Source: Rhodoferax sp. (lineage in GTDB: Bacteria; Pseudomonadota; Gammaproteobacteria; Burkholderiales; Burkholderiaceae_C). From it: 7,200 nt of DNA. The translations under genes and the position numbers were made by a program. The notes beneath the pieces were generated by a model. The model ran no database searches, was not told the origin of the DNA, and saw nothing but the letters and a program-made list of their open reading frames with translations. The stretch is from positions 1 through 7,200 of the forward strand of contig JAUXQA010000049.1 in the NCBI GenBank assembly GCA_030683195.1, in the 5' to 3' direction. Shown here piece after piece: positions 5,270-7,200 of this stretch; the first letter of the stretch is position 1; every line of letters begins with the position of its first letter.

Positions 5270-6340
5270 TTATGCGGCTATTTTGAGTTGCTGGCTTCGC
5301 TCCTTTTTGCCATCTACACGCTGATCAGGATTGAGGTGCACCTCCCGTATGGGCTGCCAGTTGCGCGTGGGACCGCTCCAGCGCTGAGGGTGAGCTGTTT
5401 TGGCCGCTTCATAAACGTTGACGCGCTTTGCCAGTAACGCGGTGTCTTGGCCCGCATGGCGCTCATGCGGTGTGACGAAACGAAGGGCGCTGTGGCAATG
5501 CTCGTGGTTGTACCAGTGCACGAATGTGCCAACCCATTGGCGGGCCGCCAACAAGTTCTCAAACGCCCGCTTGGGATAGTCGGGCCGGTATTTCAGTGTC
5601 TTGAACAGTGACTCCGAATAAGGGTTGTCATTGCTGACCGCTGGGCGACTGAACGAGGGCATCACCCCCAGGGATTGCAGGGTGGCCAGCATCGTGGCAC
5701 CTTTCATCGGACCGCCATTGTCAGAGTGCAACACCACCTGATCGGGTGCAATGTGCTCGCGCTCGCAAATGTCGCGCATCACCTCGCTGGCCAATGCACT
5801 GCTCTCGGTCTCGTAGACCTGCCAGCCCACGATTTTTCGGCTAAAAATATCCAAAAACAGGTACAGGTAGAAATAGATCCCGGTGATGCACGTGGGCAGG
5901 TACGTGATGTCCCAGCTGAACAACTGATTGGGGGCCGTGGCACACAGCGCACGGGGCTTGCTGCGTTGATGTTTTGGTCGCTCAGCGCCACGGTGCTGCA
6001 GTTGGCACTCAGCTTTGAGCACACGGTAAAAGGTCGACTCCGAGGCGATGTATTGGCCCCGGTCAGCCAGGCGGGGAACGATCTGGCTGGGCGAGAGGTG
6101 CCCAAACTCATCAGAATTGGCCACCACCAGCAAGGCTTGGCGCTCCAGCCCAGAGAGTCGATTTTTGGGCGTTTGCACCCGGGCTGGGCGCTGGTCACCC
6201 CGGGATGGATCGCGCTGCCAGCGTTGCAGGGTGCGCGCGCTCAAGGAGATGGACCCGCAGGAGCGCTCCTGGCGTGCGCCTGCCGTGATGGCTTGGTCCA
6301 CCAGTTCCAGTACTTGGTGGCGCTGTGAAAGGAGGCTCAT
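5270..6340 (-). CDS. IS3-family transposase OrfB (DDE catalytic subunit)
   Basis: The 356-residue protein has an N-terminal HTH-like segment (LSARTLQRWQRDP, about 34-45), the region HLSPSQIVPRLADRGQYIAS (81-100) with ESTFYRVL, and an rve integrase-type core. Catalytic residues are D144 (FSWDITYLP), D207 (LHSDNGGPMKG) and E243 (NPYSESLFKTLKYRP), with exactly 35 residues between the last two, the DD(35)E spacing of IS3 elements. The end of the core (FVHWYNHEHCHSALRFVTP) is complete. The start ATG at 6340 overlaps the orfA stop as ATGA, with GAGG just upstream; the frame is open further back to 6523, but that part is antisense-like shadow inside orfA. OrfB catalyses strand cleavage and joining at the IS ends. 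Confidence 0.93.
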   Translation of the reverse strand: MSLLSQRHQVLELVDQAITAGARQERSCGSISLSARTLQRWQRDPSRGDQRPARVQTPKNRLSGLERQALLVVANSDEFGHLSPSQIVPRLADRGQYIASESTFYRVLKAECQLQHRGAERPKHQRSKPRALCATAPNQLFSWDITYLPTCITGIYFYLYLFLDIFSRKIVGWQVYETESSALASEVMRDICEREHIAPDQVVLHSDNGGPMKGATMLATLQSLGVMPSFSRPAVSNDNPYSESLFKTLKYRPDYPKRAFENLLAARQWVGTFVHWYNHEHCHSALRFVTPHERHAGQDTALLAKRVNVYEAAKTAHPQRWSGPTRNWQPIREVHLNPDQRVDGKKERSQQLKIAA

Positions 6341-6822
6341 TTGGCCTCGTCCTCCCACAGCGCGCGGAACTTTTTTTGCAGAATCAGCAATGCGGCCGCC
6401 TCCGCCAAGGCTTTCTCTTTGCGCACCAATTCGCGTTTGAGTTGATCGTTTTGATCTTTGAGGCTGCGCAATTCCCGCGTGCCTGCATCGGGTCTCGTTG
6501 TTGAACAGAACGCCGCTTTCCAACTTGCCAGGTGATGGGCAAACAAGCCTCTTTCACGACACCACGCCTGCAGAGCTTCGCCTGACAAGACGTGGGTTTC
6601 TTGCAGGGCCAGCAGTTGCTCTTGGGCACTCCAGTCCTGAGGGCGTTTCTCTTTGCCGTGCGACACGCCCGCCTTGTCTGGCGATCCTCTTTGCATCCAG
6701 TTCTTGGCCGTGTGGTAGTTGACGTTGAGATCCAGCGCGACTTCGCGCACCGTGCGCTTGCCGCGAGATAGCAGCTTGACCACCGCTTGTTCGACAAATT
6801 CTTCGGAATATTTTTGTTTCAT
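6337..6822 (-). CDS. IS3-family transposase OrfA (DNA-binding subunit)
   Basis: The 161-residue protein has a helix-turn-helix at about 5-45 (KYSEEFVEQAVVKLLSRG, then TVREVALDLNVNYHTAKNWM), a middle region, and a C-terminal heptad-like helix at ~115-150 (RELRSLKDQNDQLKREL) suited to dimerisation through a leucine zipper. It binds the IS ends. It is longer than the ~100 residues common for IS3-family OrfA. ATG 6822 is chosen because homologues start MKQKYSEE-like; the frame can extend to 6864, but that start lies inside the terminal inverted repeat. The ATGA overlap with orfB points to coupled translation rather than the more usual -1 frameshift fusion. Confidence 0.88.
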   Translation of the reverse strand: MKQKYSEEFVEQAVVKLLSRGKRTVREVALDLNVNYHTAKNWMQRGSPDKAGVSHGKEKRPQDWSAQEQLLALQETHVLSGEALQAWCRERGLFAHHLASWKAAFCSTTRPDAGTRELRSLKDQNDQLKRELVRKEKALAEAAALLILQKKFRALWEDEAK

Positions 6823-6835
6823 AGTTGTCTGTGCT

Positions 6836-6856
6836 TCTAAAACAGTATTTTTTAGA
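6836..6856. repeat. Subterminal hairpin upstream of orfA
   Basis: TCTAAAA (6836-6842) and TTTTAGA (6850-6856) form a perfect 7-bp inverted repeat with a 7-nt loop, just inside the right IS end and 13 bp before the orfA start. It could damp read-in transcription or translation from outside, a role known for subterminal structures in some ISs; here that is inference. Confidence 0.45.
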
Positions 6857-6875
6857 GGCGACAACTAGTCTGACA
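6856..6875 (-). repeat. IS right terminal inverted repeat
   Basis: Read on the - strand, TGTCAGACTAGTTGTCGCCT pairs with the left end 5238-5257 with two mismatches. A G-run follows outside it (6878-6884), and a GGGGGCGG tract also precedes the left end. Confidence 0.85.
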
Positions 6876-7187
6876 CAGGGGGGGTGTAGCTTTGAGAAAG
6901 TCCTGCAGTTGCGCGCAGTCCTGCTTCGTTCATCTTGATGACCATTTCTGGATGATCAACCCGCAGGCGATTTAATGGATTACCAGCCCCGCTTTTGGAT
7001 CATTCCTGACTGAAAAAACGCGCCTTGCTGGCTTACACATCGAGGGACAAGACTCGAGAACGCCTAGGCGCCCATCATTGTTGTACATTTGAGATGTAAC
7101 AAAGAATGTTTCAGAGCCAATGGTTATTGGTATGGACAGGCTCCTTTCTGCTGACCAAATGCACAAGCCACTTACCCAGGATCTCGC
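6876..7187. other. About 310 bp without a convincing gene, right of the IS
   Basis: Both strands were read. On the - strand a frame from about 6998 to the IS edge (N-R-L-R-V-D-H-P-E-M-V-I-K-M-N-E-A-G-L then on) is open but has no start and no recognised family. A second - strand frame starting at TTG 7166 and ending at 6972 has no Shine-Dalgarno and reads like non-coding sequence. There is a small hairpin TACAT-TTGAG-ATGTA at 7084-7098, with partly matching outer bases, that could be an operator for the gene starting at the right edge. No tRNA, terminator or attachment site was seen. Confidence 0.5.
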
Positions 7188-7200
7188 ATGACCGACTGGA
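7188..7200 (+). CDS. Probable start of a gene running off the window
   Basis: ATG 7188 is preceded by AGGA (7178-7181) at 6-nt spacing, and the frame reads M-T-D-W to the window end. Only four codons are visible, so no product can be named. The upstream ~310 bp would be its promoter region. Confidence 0.35.

Larger units (their letters stand above)
5238..6875 (-). mobile_element. Complete IS3-family insertion sequence, about 1638 bp
   Basis: The element is bounded by 20-bp inverted repeats (18 of 20 matching) beginning TGTCA at each end and encodes two - strand transposase ORFs with intact DDE residues. Both ORFs are open, so it may be active. Flanking bases (GAA left, CAG right) do not form the 3-5 bp direct repeat expected after a simple insertion, which suggests later rearrangement, recombination between copies, or ends set a few bases from where I placed them. 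Family assignment rests on the rve-type catalytic domain with 35 residues between the second Asp and Glu. Confidence 0.88.

Noticed and set aside
5675..6328. 217-aa + strand ORF
   Set aside because: It is fully antisense to the transposase OrfB with its intact DDE motif; no recognisable protein features.
6972..7166. 64-aa - strand ORF starting at TTG
   Set aside because: No Shine-Dalgarno, no family resemblance, rare-looking composition for this DNA.
1..7200. CRISPR array, tRNA or riboswitch
   Set aside because: No regularly spaced repeats, no tRNA cloverleaf pattern and no recognisable riboswitch core were seen on either strand.

Overview
This window looks like accessory DNA from a betaproteobacterium, most likely Burkholderiales. 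That is an inference from the moderately high GC content, the codon use and the style of the insertion sequence; no 16S rRNA or housekeeping gene is present. The content (DNA-restriction gene, ADP-ribose-type hydrolases, two dedicated regulators and an IS) fits a genomic island, plasmid or defence-rich region.

Layout from left to right: (1) the C-terminal 239 residues of an ADP-ribosylglycohydrolase on the + strand, cut by the window edge; (2) a small XRE-type regulator on the - strand whose 3' end overlaps it by 52 bp; (3) on the + strand, diverging from the regulator, an Mrr-like type IV restriction endonuclease. The ~100 bp between (2) and (3) holds two palindromic operators 33 bp apart. 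(4) A + strand pair follows: a small Cys-rich (zinc-ribbon-like) protein and a Nudix hydrolase with an uncharacterised C-terminal domain, joined by an ATGA overlap. (5) A - strand WYL-domain regulator converges on that pair. (6) A 102-residue conserved hypothetical gene diverges from the WYL gene. (7) A complete IS3-family element of about 1638 bp (5238-6875) follows, with 20-bp inverted repeats and two transposase ORFs on the - strand. (8) The last ~310 bp have no convincing gene until a probable gene start at the right edge.

The most informative non-coding signal is an inverted repeat, GGCTCA-N5-TGAGCC, found exactly once as a perfect copy (2072-2088, before the zinc-ribbon/Nudix pair) and twice as one-mismatch copies (4607-4623 and 4690-4706, between the WYL gene and the divergent 102-aa gene). 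The simplest reading is that the WYL protein binds this site, regulates itself, and ties the Cys-rich protein, the Nudix hydrolase and the 102-aa protein into one regulon. The XRE/Mrr pair has a different operator, TCTACGAA-A-TTCGTAGA, and so appears to be a second, independently controlled module.

Functionally, an ADP-ribosylglycohydrolase and a Nudix hydrolase near each other suggest turnover of ADP-ribose or another NAD-derived nucleotide. The Mrr-like nuclease would attack modified foreign DNA. A WYL regulator is a common controller of bacterial defence operons. Whether these form one system or several adjacent ones cannot be settled from this window.
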